Shown here in pieces: positions 24,299 through 35,995 of a DNA stretch of 64,000 nucleotides. Made by a program: the position numbers and the translations under genes. The number at the start of each line of letters is the position of its first letter. Position 1 is the stretch's first letter. Origin of the DNA: Gonapodya prolifera JEL478 (lineage: Eukaryota; Monoblepharomycota; Monoblepharidomycetes; Monoblepharidales; Gonapodyaceae); the NCBI GenBank assembly GCA_001574975.1, contig KQ965750.1, positions 1 to 64,000 of the forward strand. The letters run 5' to 3'. The notes below the pieces were generated by a model. It was not told the origin of the DNA. It ran no database searches and was given only the letters and a program-made list of their open reading frames with translations.

Positions 24299-26788
24299 TC
24301 AACTAGGTTTTGGTTTCTTTACGGGAGGCGTCTCTTCCACTCCAGCAAAGTTTTCTCGGTTTCCGAAGTTCTCGCGACCAATCATATTCGCACCAATGTT
24401 GTTATCTGTTTTACGTTTCGCAGGTGGTCCTCCGCCCAAAGATTCCTGAACTGGTGGTCCGTTTCGATTTGGACCAGTTCGGACAAATGAACTTGGGACT
24501 TGTCCACTGTGTGCGTTCGTTGAACTGCCGGAATTAACAGCCATAATTGTTTGCAGTGGCCGCTGCTGAATCTCACATCGTTGAGCAACAATTCCAGGAT
24601 GCCTTTGGGCGGAAGTGTGTCCGTTTGCAGATTGAACAGCTCGACTCGTTCCCGTTTGAGCGAAAGGAACACAGTCATTTGCAGGCACTTCCATCTTGTC
24701 CGAGGTGTGGTCGCGGTGGCTGCCTTGTAGAGAGTTTCCCGAACCTTGCCTTGGAACTGGTTGAGGCATAAATCCTTGGACCGATGACGCTGAAATGCGC
24801 GTTAATTGAAATAGAATGATTAAGCACTGCAATAGACTCACCCAATTCCGGCGCAATCCCTTTGCGCTCCACAATTCCACGCTGAGGTGTTCTCTGTGCT
24901 GGAGTGCCCATCTCTCGAGCAACTTGCTGTTGTCCGATGGACCGTGGTCCCACATTCGGTACACCACTTTCTGGGACATGAAGCCCGCTTCCCCGGTATA
25001 AAACATCACTTGAGCCATTTCGCTTAATTCGCGTGTCTCCTTGAAGCACCGAAGAGGTATCTCCGCTTCCAGGATGTGTGAAAGCGGCGCCCTGCATCGT
25101 TCCTCTCGCAGATACCAGAGGACCACCAGAATCTGAGTTGCTTCCTTGGTTAAAGGAATTTGCAACCCCATTGCTTGAACTCGGACCTCCGATCCCGCTG
25201 TTTGTGTGTCTCACCCCCGAGGAAACACCGGGTCCACTTGAGTCATGCCGAATATTCCCGGTGAGAGATGAGTTTGCAGCGATGGATTGATTCTCCTTAT
25301 GCATTCCAAGGTTTCCTGCGGTAACGGGGCGGAGATTAGGAGCTATGGAATGGGGAGATTCCATTCTGTAATCCCAATCAAAAGTAATGAGAAATTAATA
25401 TGAGAGATTCAATGACAGCACTTACGCGTCCAGAATCAGTTGATGTTCCGCCAAGGAGAAATCAAGAGAATCAAACTCGTTTGGTGGATACTGCTCTGCT
25501 CGAAGATATACTATGAGTTACAGCTCAAAGGGGGGAAAGAACGCCACTCTAGCCATAGGTACCTGAAGGTAGTGATGGAGATTGCAAATTGGGCAACGGT
25601 TGTTGCGGTAGTGGAGCACTGCTGGTATGCCTCTGCGGATCATTCATCGGCCTTGAATCTAGCCGTGTTTGAGCTGCGACAGTTCACCGTTAAGGTACAT
25701 AAAACATAAGAGACGCACAAACGACCTTAGTGATGTGCGCCGAACCTTTCTCCCAGTCCTTGGCCCCGTCAGACGCATCATAAATGCTTGCCGAAATCTG
25801 TGTTCGATTGTCTGCGGCTTGTTTCGACTTGAAGTCACCGTGGCGAAATAAAGCTTGGGGATCAAACCGATTACTTTGCTGGGAGTGAAAGGTAGACAGA
25901 GGTGAGTATTGCCACAGGGGTGTTGCCAATGGGACTCACCAGGCCAGTTGGTACCTTGCCGACTTGCTTAATAAACTCTTTATCGTAGAAACAATTCCCT
26001 AGAACGTTACCAAAATGACGAAGAGCCCTTTTCAGCCCATCAGTTGCAGCCTCCTTTTTCGCTAACACCCGGTAGTATCACCGGTCAGGTCGTGCTGGGA
26101 CAGTCGTTGCAACATATCACTCACCTTTTTCAAAGGCATCCGCCTTGGACCTGCTCCCTGCAGACTGGCCGTATCCAATATCCTCGCGAAAGGTACCATC
26201 CTTCAAGACGACCCTCATGATGCAAGACATTCCTAGCGCAATTTTGCCATCAGGGGTGGCATCTACAAAGTCCACTTCGGTCGATACGACCACCGAGCTC
26301 CAGCCGTTGAAGCCAAACACATCATTCGCCAAGTTGACCACTTTCCACCCTTCGATGTAAGACACTTTGGAGCCCCCAGGCCCAGAGCGAGTGCTTATTC
26401 GTCGGAAATGAGAACCAGTAAGAGATGGCAGACACGACGAAATTATCGTTGGCATGTTTTTAGGTTGTCAAGAAGCGACAACTGACAGACAGATCCCCCA
26501 AAAAAATATGCTTGAGAGCACATCCGAGAGCTTTAAACCAAGGCTATCCAAGCCCCGTGATATCCATTGGATCGTCAAAAGTTACACCCGACGTGAAATG
26601 CCATCTCAAGAATCCAATCTCCTTCGATTCCACAGTCACGATGCCCACCTCACGAACTCGGGCCCAAGTTGCTGCTTCAGCCTCCCTTGGATTTCAGCCG
26701 CCTCGCGATCCGTGAAGTGTATGTGCCCAAAGAGGTGACCGCCGCTCTGAGCTGATCCGTAAGGTGGTGGCTTTCGGGGCTGCTCCAT
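24299..26788 (-). CDS. RAD52: DNA repair and recombination protein RAD52
   Basis: Eight exons (26788-26649, 26393-26125, 26061-25940, 25878-25719, 25673-25563, 25495-25426, 25365-24842, 24789-24299) join in phase to 628 residues. The N-terminal annealing domain is clear: [65 protein letters not shown], then [15 protein letters not shown]. This ring-forming domain binds single-stranded DNA, anneals complementary strands and loads RAD51. The acidic [16 protein letters not shown] segment and the long Ser/Gly/Asn-rich C-terminal half fit the poorly conserved RAD51/RPA-binding tail of fungal homologues. The first intron (255 bp) is long for this locus. The ATG at 26788 is chosen because translation begins just before the conserved fold. 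It is the only homologous-recombination gene in the window. Confidence 0.93.
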
Positions 26789-26979
26789 CCTCGTGCCCCG
26801 CGTACTTCTGATTTGAAGGAAAATAGTTTGCCCTTCCGGGACGATGGGGACAATGGGGAGGATGGAGCGGGAATGGAAAGTTGAAAGTCGTCTTCGCAAA
26901 ACGAGTACCAAGTGAACATCTCCAACTTCCAACCACGAAACGTTACATGTAACGGAAATTATATTTTCACTATCAGAAT

Positions 26980-27843
26980 CTACGTGCTCGCAACCACAAC
27001 AGGCAGCTTGGAAATCTTCTCCACATATTCTGCTCGCAACATCACACAGCATCAGTCAAAAAAGACGCATGCTTACAAACACACACACACACACACACAC
27101 ACACCTTTTCGGTACGAATTCTCGTCCGCTCCGGGCCGATTGATAGGGGTCCTGCAATACCAAATTTCAATCACTTTCAAGTCTTCTATAGCATTCCAGC
27201 CATCGCAATCACCATTTCGGGTCATCTTTGAACAACCTCATCGCCTGTGCGTAGTTGCTCTCGTCCAGCGTGAACCTGTGGTATATCCCTGCGGGGAGGA
27301 TGATGCAGTCCCCTTTCGTCCACGCGACGCGGATCCACTTGTCCTGAGGATCCCGCACGTCAAAGTATCCCGACCCGTCGAGGCAGTATCGGATCTCCTC
27401 GTCCTCGTGGATGTGCTCCTGGAAGAACATCTTCAGCTTGCTGTCGTACACATCGCCCATCTTCTCCTTGGAGATTGTGAGCTGTTTTTCGGGGGAAAGG
27501 GCGAAGTCTGGTTGGTCATTGGATCAGGCTTCCCGAGCGGAAACGAAAGCATTGGTCTCACCGAGTCGCGGTTCTTGTAGTCCCTCTCCCGACACAAGGC
27601 CTCGATCTTCTCCAAGTGAGAGCCATCCTCTTGATGGGGGAAATAGTAGTAGAGCACGCCAAATTTTGCAAGGTAATCGAGCGAGACTGGGCGGTTTGGG
27701 GTGTGTTGGTGCGGTGCTCGCTGGAAACCGAACGCAAGGCGATCGAGGCAAGTTTGTCACCTTGGTGCAGAGCGCGAGCTGCGAATAATTTAACGTACCT
27801 GGTCGCCGGGGGCGGATTCGTCGTATGCCCAAGCTGCTACCAT
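26980..27843 (-). CDS. ADI1: acireductone dioxygenase (methionine salvage)
   Basis: Five exons (27843-27799, 27720-27562, 27481-27213, 27151-27105, 27029-26980) give 189 residues, the usual size. The cupin has the metal motif [11 protein letters not shown] (His-x-His-x4-Glu) and the fourth ligand in LPAGIYHRF, binding Fe or Ni. [13 protein letters not shown] and [16 protein letters not shown] are family signatures. The enzyme oxidises the acireductone intermediate to the keto-acid precursor of methionine, or with nickel to an off-pathway product. The donor of the last intron sits inside a GT dinucleotide run (see repeat at 27079-27104), so the last 16 residues are slightly less certain. The start is 114 bp from the stop of the zinc-finger gene upstream. 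Confidence 0.9.
27079..27104. repeat. (AC)13 microsatellite at a splice donor
   Basis: Thirteen AC units on the plus strand. Read on the minus strand they form a GT run that directly follows the fourth exon of the acireductone dioxygenase gene and supplies its splice donor. Confidence 0.9.
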
Positions 27844-27957
27844 CTTGCTCTCTGTTTGGTCAATGAATGGTGCAATTTCAAGGGAGGTCGTGTCCACGTG
27901 CCTCACAAACGGCAAGAGTCAAAGATTAGTGCTTGGTCTGCTTCAAGCAGTCGAATA

Positions 27958-29439
27958 TTATTCAATTCGCAAGACGCCATCATTATTTTCCTTTCTAATT
28001 TGTTCAGTTCTTCCCGTCCCGTTCTCAGGCGCCGCAACACCAAGCGCATAGTAAGGGAGCGGGCGAGGCCCATGCGCGGCGACAGTGTCCAACAAAAGGT
28101 CGCCCACAAGTCCTTGATCTGTGGACTCTCGTTGCACGACCCCGTCGTTTGGGGCACTTGCCATTGCCATTGGGGGCATCGCCTGACAGCGCCCGCACGC
28201 GTCACGCTTTGCAAAGTTCCAAAACCTGCACGATTCACACACCCAGTCTCCTGCTCGCATGCCGAGATTCTGTGGTGGGAGGGTGGGGGAGAGGAGGACC
28301 GGGGGGTGCGCGTGGGGGTGGGGGTCTGAGGGAAAGCCTGTCGCGGTTGGATGTTGAACCTGAGCCTGAGCCCATCCCGTGGGTGGATTCATCATCTCGC
28401 TCAGTCGTGCGAGTGTGCTGTGGGCTTTCAAGGCGTGGGTCTCTCCGATAGTCAGTGCGTGGCCTTTGGGGTTGCCGCAACGGTGGCAATTTACGCGAGA
28501 TGAGTAGCTGGGGCAGTGATAAAACGGTTGCTACGGAGTTGTTGTGCGGTTGCCGTGTGTGGCAAATGACGTGCAACTTACTTGAAATAGCTACATGTTG
28601 GACACATCCAGTCGCCGGGTCGATCAGTGGGCCTTGGGCGGGGACCCGATGTTGGGCCCTCGACGGGTAAGAAATAGCTATAACCTGGGGAGTGAAGTGC
28701 AGGTTGGGGAGGCGAGTTCACGCCGCCGCACAATGGGCACGCGCCAAAGGTCTTGGGGTTGACTGCCCCACATCGGCAGAGCCACTCGGCTGTGACCCAT
28801 TGCGGTGAGATTGTGAGAGGGTAAGGAGGAGCAGGAGGATTGGTGTGCGCGTATGAGTTCTGGTACCCGTGACCGGCAGATCGCACTCGCGGGCGCCTGC
28901 GGAAGCTATGGCACCGTTGACACTGCTCCCGCGATGCGGGATTGGCGAGGTTGCACGAGAGACATATCCAATCTCCTAATGTCCCTTGAGGCGTATCAAC
29001 AGGTGAGTTGCCCATGTCATTGATCTGTTGGTATCCCTGAGTTGGTGATAGTGACAGCATCGCGGGAGGGTCGACCCAGGTGGTTGAGATTGGCGAGCCA
29101 GGAGGAGAAAGCGGAGTCGTGAGAGGCGTTGCGGCGATGTATAGTGGGTAGATTGGCATGATGTTGACGGACTTGCAGCGGTGGCAAATACGGCGGTTTG
29201 CAAAACTGAAGAGACACAGTTCATGCGGATGGCACCAACCACGCCACATCACAACCATTATTTCGCCACGTTCGGCACTCACTTGTGGTATTTACAATGC
29301 TGACAGACCCAATCGCCCGGCTTTAACTCGGATATAAGGGGATCCACTTCTGCATGCGGCAACGTGAGACAACATGGTATGGATTTGAAGCTTTCTGCGG
29401 CGCCCCCTTCAAAGCACAAGTACCTTGATCTGTCTCCAT
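27958..29439 (-). CDS. RanBP2-type zinc-finger protein, five fingers
   Basis: Four exons (29439-29424, 29349-29283, 29205-28582, 28507-27958) encode 418 residues. Five fingers of the W-x-C-x2-C-x3-N-x6-C-x2-C type are visible: GDWVCQHCKYHN...CHRC, GDWICLSCNLAN...CQRC, AEWLCRCGAVN...CPLC, GDWMCPTCSYFN...CHRC and GDWVCESCRFWN...CGRC. Linkers are rich in Pro, Ser and Gly. Fingers 1 and 4 are each split by an intron exactly inside the conserved Asn codon. Such fingers bind single-stranded RNA (ZRANB2, yeast Nrp1 type) or ubiquitin. With no RRM or other domain, an RNA-binding role is only inferred. The start codon lies on a 16-base exon and was chosen because it splices in phase to finger 1. Confidence 0.75.
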
Positions 29440-30171
29440 CACATCTGGGCTGTCTGGTACGTATAATAGAATTTTCTGAGCACTTGGCTGTACACTCTCG
29501 TTGGCTCCCCAGGTTTGGCAGCCGCGCTACTGATCGCACTCGACCCAAGGGAGACGGGGCCACGGGACACAGATCAAAACTCCCGACCTTAATCACGTGG
29601 ATGCGATGCAAGTCTTCCTGTGTGCGAAACGTCGCCCAAGTCTCTGAGGGTGCTTTTCGGGACGGCTAAATCTGTCTCCGAAAATCGCGGAGGCAATTTT
29701 CCCGTGTGTATTTTATGTCATATCAACGTGAACTGCAAGTGAAGAAAGCAACGCAGCCAAGGTCCCCCGACTTGCGCTAGATGCGCCCTGAGAAGATGCA
29801 GCTGCGAGCACGCTGCAACGCCCGATGTGCGCGCTCAAGTCTCGACGACGAGCTGCACGGCGAGCGCGAGGACAGGCTCTGCGCCCCCACAGACGAGATG
29901 AATGGTTCAGCTTGCTCGAGCAACTCAAGATCGTGTCGAGACAGCGCACCATTTGTGACGTCAACCACGGCCGCAGGACTTCGAAAGGCGAAACCACTCG
30001 CACGTTTGGAAAGTGGGCGTTTTTTTCAGTGGCTGGATTTTGAGTGCACCCGGGCATGTACAAGTCGCGGTTGTGGATATTATCGAAATCCTCAAACGCA
30101 ATAAACTTGTTTCGACATTCCAAATTTCTACGAATCAAATTTCTACATGTCATCAACCAATATATCTCACC
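29440..30171. other. intergenic, upstream of the zinc-finger gene
   Basis: The open frames on both strands (29713-30156 minus, 29781-30104 plus) overlap each other, have no recognisable motif and no fitting splice sites. I see no gene. This is the likely promoter of the zinc-finger gene and the 3' flank of the deubiquitinase gene. Confidence 0.45.
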
Positions 30172-33100
30172 CTACGTGACATACCGCGGACCACCACCCA
30201 TCCATCCCCCACCATAAGATCCACCTCCCAACCCACCACCACCACCGTACTCGTCATCCTCATCCCGTCCGCTATCCCGCCGCCATCTATCATGTATGTC
30301 AAACCCCCCCGACCCAGACGAATGCCCCTTGCTCGCATTGACCCTCCACCTCGCCGCGTCCGTGAACCGTACCTGCCTCTTGCGGCTCCGCTCAGCGTCC
30401 GCGGCCTTGACGTACTCGAGCAGCCGCGCGGGAAGAACCACGGGGTTCTCCGGGTCGTCCACGTCGTCCGCACCGTCTCTGTCCAGTCGCCGATAGAAGA
30501 ACACGTACGGCGTGTCGTGATTCTTGGCAGCGGACAGCAGGTGCGACGTCGAAATGTTCCGCTTCACCGCACTGTCGTTGAGTTCGGTCCACGTCGGTGT
30601 GGTGGTACGGGTGGTTGGTCCTCCTCCTCCAGATTCATTCTTGGTCGAGCCGCTTGGTCCCCCTCCGGATTCATCTTTGGTCCCGCCGCTTGCGCTCGCA
30701 CTCACAGCTCCATCATCATCTCGAGTGCCTTGACCTTCATCCTCTTCCCGCACAAAAGCGTAGTAGTGACCGTGCTCTGCACTTGCGCCGGCATGAAAAA
30801 TCACTGCGTAGAGACTGTAGTGCATACTTTGCAACTCATCTCCCCCATCAGGTTGGACCTGAAGAACCAAATCGATCGGGTACTCGACCTACGAGCAGGA
30901 GGCGGATTTCATTTCAGTTCATCAAGCTCCCCACGCACAAACAGTTTTGCGCATCGCCGTCTGGCACCCGCGCGCGTACCGCACCTTGAGACCAATTTTG
31001 ACCCTCTTGAGCAACTCCCTGCTGTACGCGAACCTGTTCAGCGCCACGATCAAGTATGTCGGCGTCTCGCTCACTCGCGTAACCTGTGCCAGGGCAGTGT
31101 TAGGTACCCAGAGGGAGGGCAAAAGCGACGGTCGAATCAATCATTCCATCCCTCCGCAACATGCCTTCCTGACCTTACTCTTATTGCCTCCCTTCGCCCC
31201 GTGCATGTGTCGCAGTGATACATGTCGTCTCCCTTGAGCTCCTCCTCACACGACATCCGCTCCAACATGTCCGCAAGGTGCGGCGCCGGCGGCCGCGCCG
31301 AATCCTCGCAGGTGGGTATGGGGACAGCAAGGTCCAAAAACGCTTCCTTGCGCACGGACACAGTGCCGCATCCTCGGCATGTCGTGCGCGTTGATGACAT
31401 GCCCCGAAACCAGCGGATCAGGTCGGGTGGGGTGTATGGCGTGGCGGTGGCGACAGGTGATGGCGCAGGAGGAGGGTCGCTCGTTGGATTAGATTGCAGT
31501 GTTGGGTGCCGGGTGTCCATCTCAATACGGTCGAAGAAGAACCTGGGTCGTGAGCTCATCAGAAACCCACCATGCCCATGTGCCTGGAGTTCCGGCCCAC
31601 TCACTTCAAAAACTCGCAGCAATCCTGCTGCTCCCCCGACCTCAGCCACTCTGGCAACCTCTGGCAAAAGCAATGACATGCCTTATCGCTCCGGATCATC
31701 GCATTCCCTGTCCCCCACCCAATGCGAACCCACCTCCAAAACCTCCACCGGATCCACCCCACCTTCTCTTCTCCCGCACGCCGCCACCGCCCAGCACCTC
31801 TGCAGCGCCCAAGTGCAGCTTCCCTCCTTTTCTTCGTCTCGATCCCGCTTCACCCCTGCCACGCTCCGCCTCGGAGCCTCCTCGAACTTGGTCAGTACTT
31901 CGTCCCGAAAACTACGCGACGCGAACAGGGCTTGCAAAGAGGCATTCAGGAAACACGTATTGCCCAAGTTAGGGTGACCCAAGGGAACTGGATGCGCAGG
32001 AATCATGGGGGACGCTGTGAAGTTTGCGGTTGTGGAGACTGTACCGAAAAGTCAGACTGCAAAAAAAAAGACACTCCCATCACCGCCCACACACCTTCTA
32101 TCCCCGAATTCGCCCAGATCTCCTTCTGCCTCGCCAGCACTTCCGCTGTTCCGTCAGGCTACATCCCAAAACAATGCACACCACCACACGGGCCACGTTA
32201 CCACTTTTAAGCTGGTCTGAAATGGGAACGTTACCAAGCTCTCACCATTGACCGCCCGATCCGCTCGAAAACGTCCCGAAGCCTCTCCGAAGCCGATGTG
32301 TCGGGGTAGGCTAGCGTGTAATACTTGGCGGAACGGAGGAGACGACGGACATCTTCGTCCAGGCGGCCGTGGATACTCTAGCGCAGTGGGAATCGGAGGA
32401 AAGGGGGCGGGCCGGGAAGTGACTCGGGATGCTGTTCTGAGTCCATCACGCAAGCAACCATTCACACACACCATCTTTCTACATTCCTCGACAGCTGCCT
32501 CCAGCACATCAGCTAATTTCGGCTCCTTGTCTGCAATGCTAGGCAATGCATGTCGAAAGAAGCAGTCCAGCACGAGAGATGCGTCCGGCCGTGAGGACAC
32601 GGGTGGAAGGAGGGGTAGAACTGCCACAGCAGGATGAATTTTACAGATGATTTTATGAGAACCACCACCGCGACGCCTCACCTTTTCTCACAGCTCCTCC
32701 TGCAACACCTCCCAGGTCGACACTCGCGCCTGCGCGCACCATGGCTTCGGCAACAACGACACACCACCTTCCAACTCCTGCTGCGAACGGGTATCGCATC
32801 CACTCGAGAAATCGGGCAAGCATTCGGGCAGATGCAGAAGGGGAGGTTCCTGACGCGGGTACTCCGGTTGAAGGGGACGTGGAAGTTGAAGAACTGCCCA
32901 CAAACTCCCCCACAGCCACGGTATACGCGGCTGGCAGAGACGCAACGAGGGCGGCGGTGTATGGTGAGCACCAAGCGTCGCGTGTGAGGTGGTTGAAGAG
33001 GAGAAGGAGGGAAGGGGGGACCAGGACAGGGCTGAGGGGTCATTGTTGAATGATGTGTGTGAGAAGTTGCCGGAACAAAGCACCTCCATTTTTTATGCCG

Positions 33101-34304
33101 CTCCCGGAAATACGAGACCATGTCAGAAACGACTTCAGCCACTGCGACTCGTGTCGTTCATTCGGCGTCCTGGCGCACGGGCGTTTGCCATTCCGAACAC
33201 AACATCCCAGTGACCATCTGGGCCATCCCGTTCCATGTTAGCGCTACCAACGTTTGCTGTCAATGCGAACCAAACAAATTTATCCATGTCGTCCATCCCT
33301 GAATTCTCATTCGAAAAGAGCGCTTCACCATGCCCCAAAGTCTCCCGCAAGCTCTGCTCACTTCGAAAACAATTCCTTTTGGAGAAGCGCCAGCGCGTCT
33401 GCAACCGGTTCAGGCAAGGCATCCTCCCTGGTGATCGGAGTAGACATGATGAACGACGCGATGCCCTGTAGAAACGTCACCAGGGATGAATCTTGGCATC
33501 AAGGAGTCGACACAAAGGCAATGAATAAACCAAAAGAGGTATCTAACCTCGACAAGCTTTTCCGGGTCAGGACGACAGGCGGGTAACTCGACAAAGACTC
33601 TCAGGAAGAGCTCCTGGAGGTGGGGGTTAGATTTTTTGAGGGGGTAGGCGAAGCGAACAATTTTTTGTATGCGCGTCTGGTCGCGGTTGAGTTGGCCTCC
33701 AATGTGGGGGATTTTACCGGCGACGCTGGGGGCGGAAGCTGGGGAAGGTCAAATGTTGGTACAGCGATGTGGGCAGAACAGCGCAGTGTGGGCGTACGCA
33801 CCTCGTTTGGCGAGCGCGGCGAGGACAAGGAGACGAATGAAAATGAGTGTGGGGAATTCTGTGGGCAAGGTCCGCGCGATGATTAAACATGTCCGGCCGG
33901 CTTGGTCGGGAGGACTCACGGGTGGTCATCATGTCGAGGTTGTCGGAGGAGTACCGTTCCCATAGGACCAAGGGCCGAAACGAAGCTACTTTGGAGAAGA
34001 CTACATCTGCGACTTGGTAGTTCAGGCGAGTATCCTGTGAAGGGTGATGTTCAGCAGAGGAGGAGGTGAAGAAGACAGAAACACGAAAAAGAGAGAAGTA
34101 CGAGGGATCGGTTCTAGAAGAAGAGCCAAGGAGCAAAGAAATGCGTACCGATCTGATCAAGTCCTCCGCGTAAGTCAAGAGAGTCGTCGTCTTTTCATCA
34201 GAATCAAAGAATTGCTGGTTGAGTGCAGTCCTGACCGAGTCCACTTTCACGCTGTCCGATAGCGACGTTGCCAGCACAGCATTCAGGGCATTGATCAGGG
34301 ACAT
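30172..34304 (-). CDS. ubiquitin-specific protease, USP35/USP38-like
   Basis: A multi-exon C19 cysteine protease. The N-terminal third (ATG at 34304, MSLINALNAVLATSLS) is helical and repeat-like, with LNRDQTRIQKIVRFAYPLKK and LQELFLRVFVELPAC, comparable to the ARM-like N-terminus of USP38. The catalytic domain begins with the Cys box PNLGNTCFLNASLQALF (about 31,980), followed by GEQQDCCEFL (about 31,620), CRGCGTVSVRKEAFLDL and CDTC, which form the zinc finger. The His box is YSLYAVIFHAGASAEHGHYY, with TELNDSAV and TPYVFFYRR after it (about 30,500-30,820). Catalytic Cys, His and the following Asn/Asp are all present. The order and the phrase TYLIVALNRFAYSRELLKR match USP38 better than USP9X/24/34. 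The C-terminus ends in a glycine-rich tail. Exon borders in the N-terminal part are approximate. Confidence 0.75.
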
Positions 34305-35995
34305 GGTGAGGTTGTGGTCATCGGTTCTCGTCGGCAGTAGGCTGGAATGGCAGCACTGTCCTGACCTCCGATACTATTTTTATGTTGGGAGGACGCACAT
34401 GGGAGTGGGTCCACCACTAACATAATTCATACCGCATCAACCGCTCACGAAAACCCCTCCCTTCCCAATTAAAAATTCATCGTCAACAAAAGTACTTTCT
34501 GTTCCCCCGATAGAAGGGACCCGTTTGTGGAATCATTTTCGACCTCGTTGTCTGGTCTAGAGGCCGAACAAGCCTGCTCCTGGTCATATTCTGGCCCACA
34601 CGTGGATCCTTCCAAACTCACTCTGAAAAGAGGCGGTGCCTGCGATACATTGCCGCTCCCAGTTCAATTTGCGAGGTCATTTAGGTTTGGGTGGGAGAGG
34701 CAATATTCCCTTCGTTTTCATGAATCACGACTCCGAGACACGAAGTAGCGACGCGAAATCATTATAAACTTCATTGTGACATGTCTGAGGGTCCAATGAG
34801 CACATAAATGTGTGGAATGAGGCGATTGGGAATCCAAAAGCGACGAAGGAGTGGACGATGGCAGCTGAGACCTGGGGGAATTTCTTTCTGTACACGATTG
34901 AAGGCGGGTATGGCAGGTTGCGTGAGTTCAGGAGGCCTCAAAGATTTTATAATTTGGGACCCGCCGTGTGGTACCAGCCGCGACGCCGGTCGCCAGTGCG
35001 CACAACAAATCTTCTGCACGGAGGCACGCTCGTGACCAAAGAGTCTGTGGTCTGGTTGATGATTCTTTCATTTTTCTCTCTACTAAGCCCCCGTTTCGCG
35101 AAATGGTGCGACAATATGCTTCCCCTTTCGATTATCTTTTCGATTCGAGAAGTGTACAGCAATATATACCCGAATGTTCTAAGCAACATCATCGGTGGTA
35201 CCTGATGCCCTCCACGATTAGAACTGGAGACGTTACTTCCTCACAAACGTCCAAGAGTGTAAAGCACAGTGATCATGTTGCAGAAAGATATGGTAACAGA
35301 TCCAGGTCGGCAGTCCCAAAGGCGTCATCCCAAAGCGCCGAATGAAATACGGAATGGTGACCTCGCAGTCTGCCCCAAGCCTGCTGGTACTTTAAACTCT
35401 TCCAGCAGTCCCAGACGCACGTAACAAAATCAATTCCCTCGCAACCTGGAACAAACCGGTCTTTTGATGTCCAAGTCACACACGGCAGTCACAAATAACC
35501 CAGCAGACAGTACCACAGTGACCGCGATCAAGTAAAGTTGGACAACCTTTTGAGTTACAGTGGCCGGAGCAGGCTATGTAGAAAATTCCACAAATCTTCA
35601 AGAGAATTCCTCCCCCCTTGATTCCACCGTATCGAATCCGAGAATCCTGATGCAGCTGAAGATTTAAGCCTTGAATCAAGTCACCGATGGGTTCTCCTCC
35701 TCGCGAAGCTGGTACCTGATCGTGTATCGCAAACATGGCAAGCTTCTCGTGACATTTTGCGCCCTCGACCTGCCTTTTATCGACGCCGATATGTGATTCG
35801 TCCAACTTGATGGGTTTCTGGTGGAAAGTTGCCGTGATTTCGCTCCGTTGTGCAGACCTCCATTTGAAGATCAAGCAGATCAAGCGAAAGAGTTTACGAT
35901 TCCGACAGAGCCGTCTCCCGATGCCAGCTTAAAACCAGAGCCAGATGCAACACGCAGCCATCCATTCTGTTGTGTACTCTTGAATCATCCGCACT
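34305..35995. other. gene-poor stretch between the USP and dehydrogenase genes
   Basis: No gene could be supported. It must hold the promoters of the USP-like gene (leftward) and the dehydrogenase gene (rightward). The minus-strand frame at 35476-35736 would give an 86-residue cysteine-rich peptide (eight cysteines in its last 40 residues, for example ACSGHCNSKGC) starting at an ATG at 35736. It has no signal peptide and no clear family. Confidence 0.4.

Noticed and set aside
22319-26788. Oxygenase and RAD52 as a functional DNA-repair pair
   Set aside because: The oxygenase is of the small-molecule isopenicillin-synthase-like type, not an AlkB-type repair enzyme; 117-bp spacing is normal for this compact locus.
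26912-27580. Plus-strand open frame of 222 codons
   Set aside because: It is the antisense shadow of the acireductone dioxygenase exons and crosses the AC microsatellite.
29713-30156. Minus-strand open frame in the gap between the zinc-finger and USP genes
   Set aside because: Arg/Ser/Ala-rich translation with no family resemblance, overlapped by an equally long frame on the other strand; typical of GC-rich non-coding DNA.
35476-35736. KP4-like toxin reading of the cysteine-rich frame
   Set aside because: Cysteine spacing and the N-terminal pattern do not match well enough to name the family; kept only as an unrecognised Cys-rich frame.
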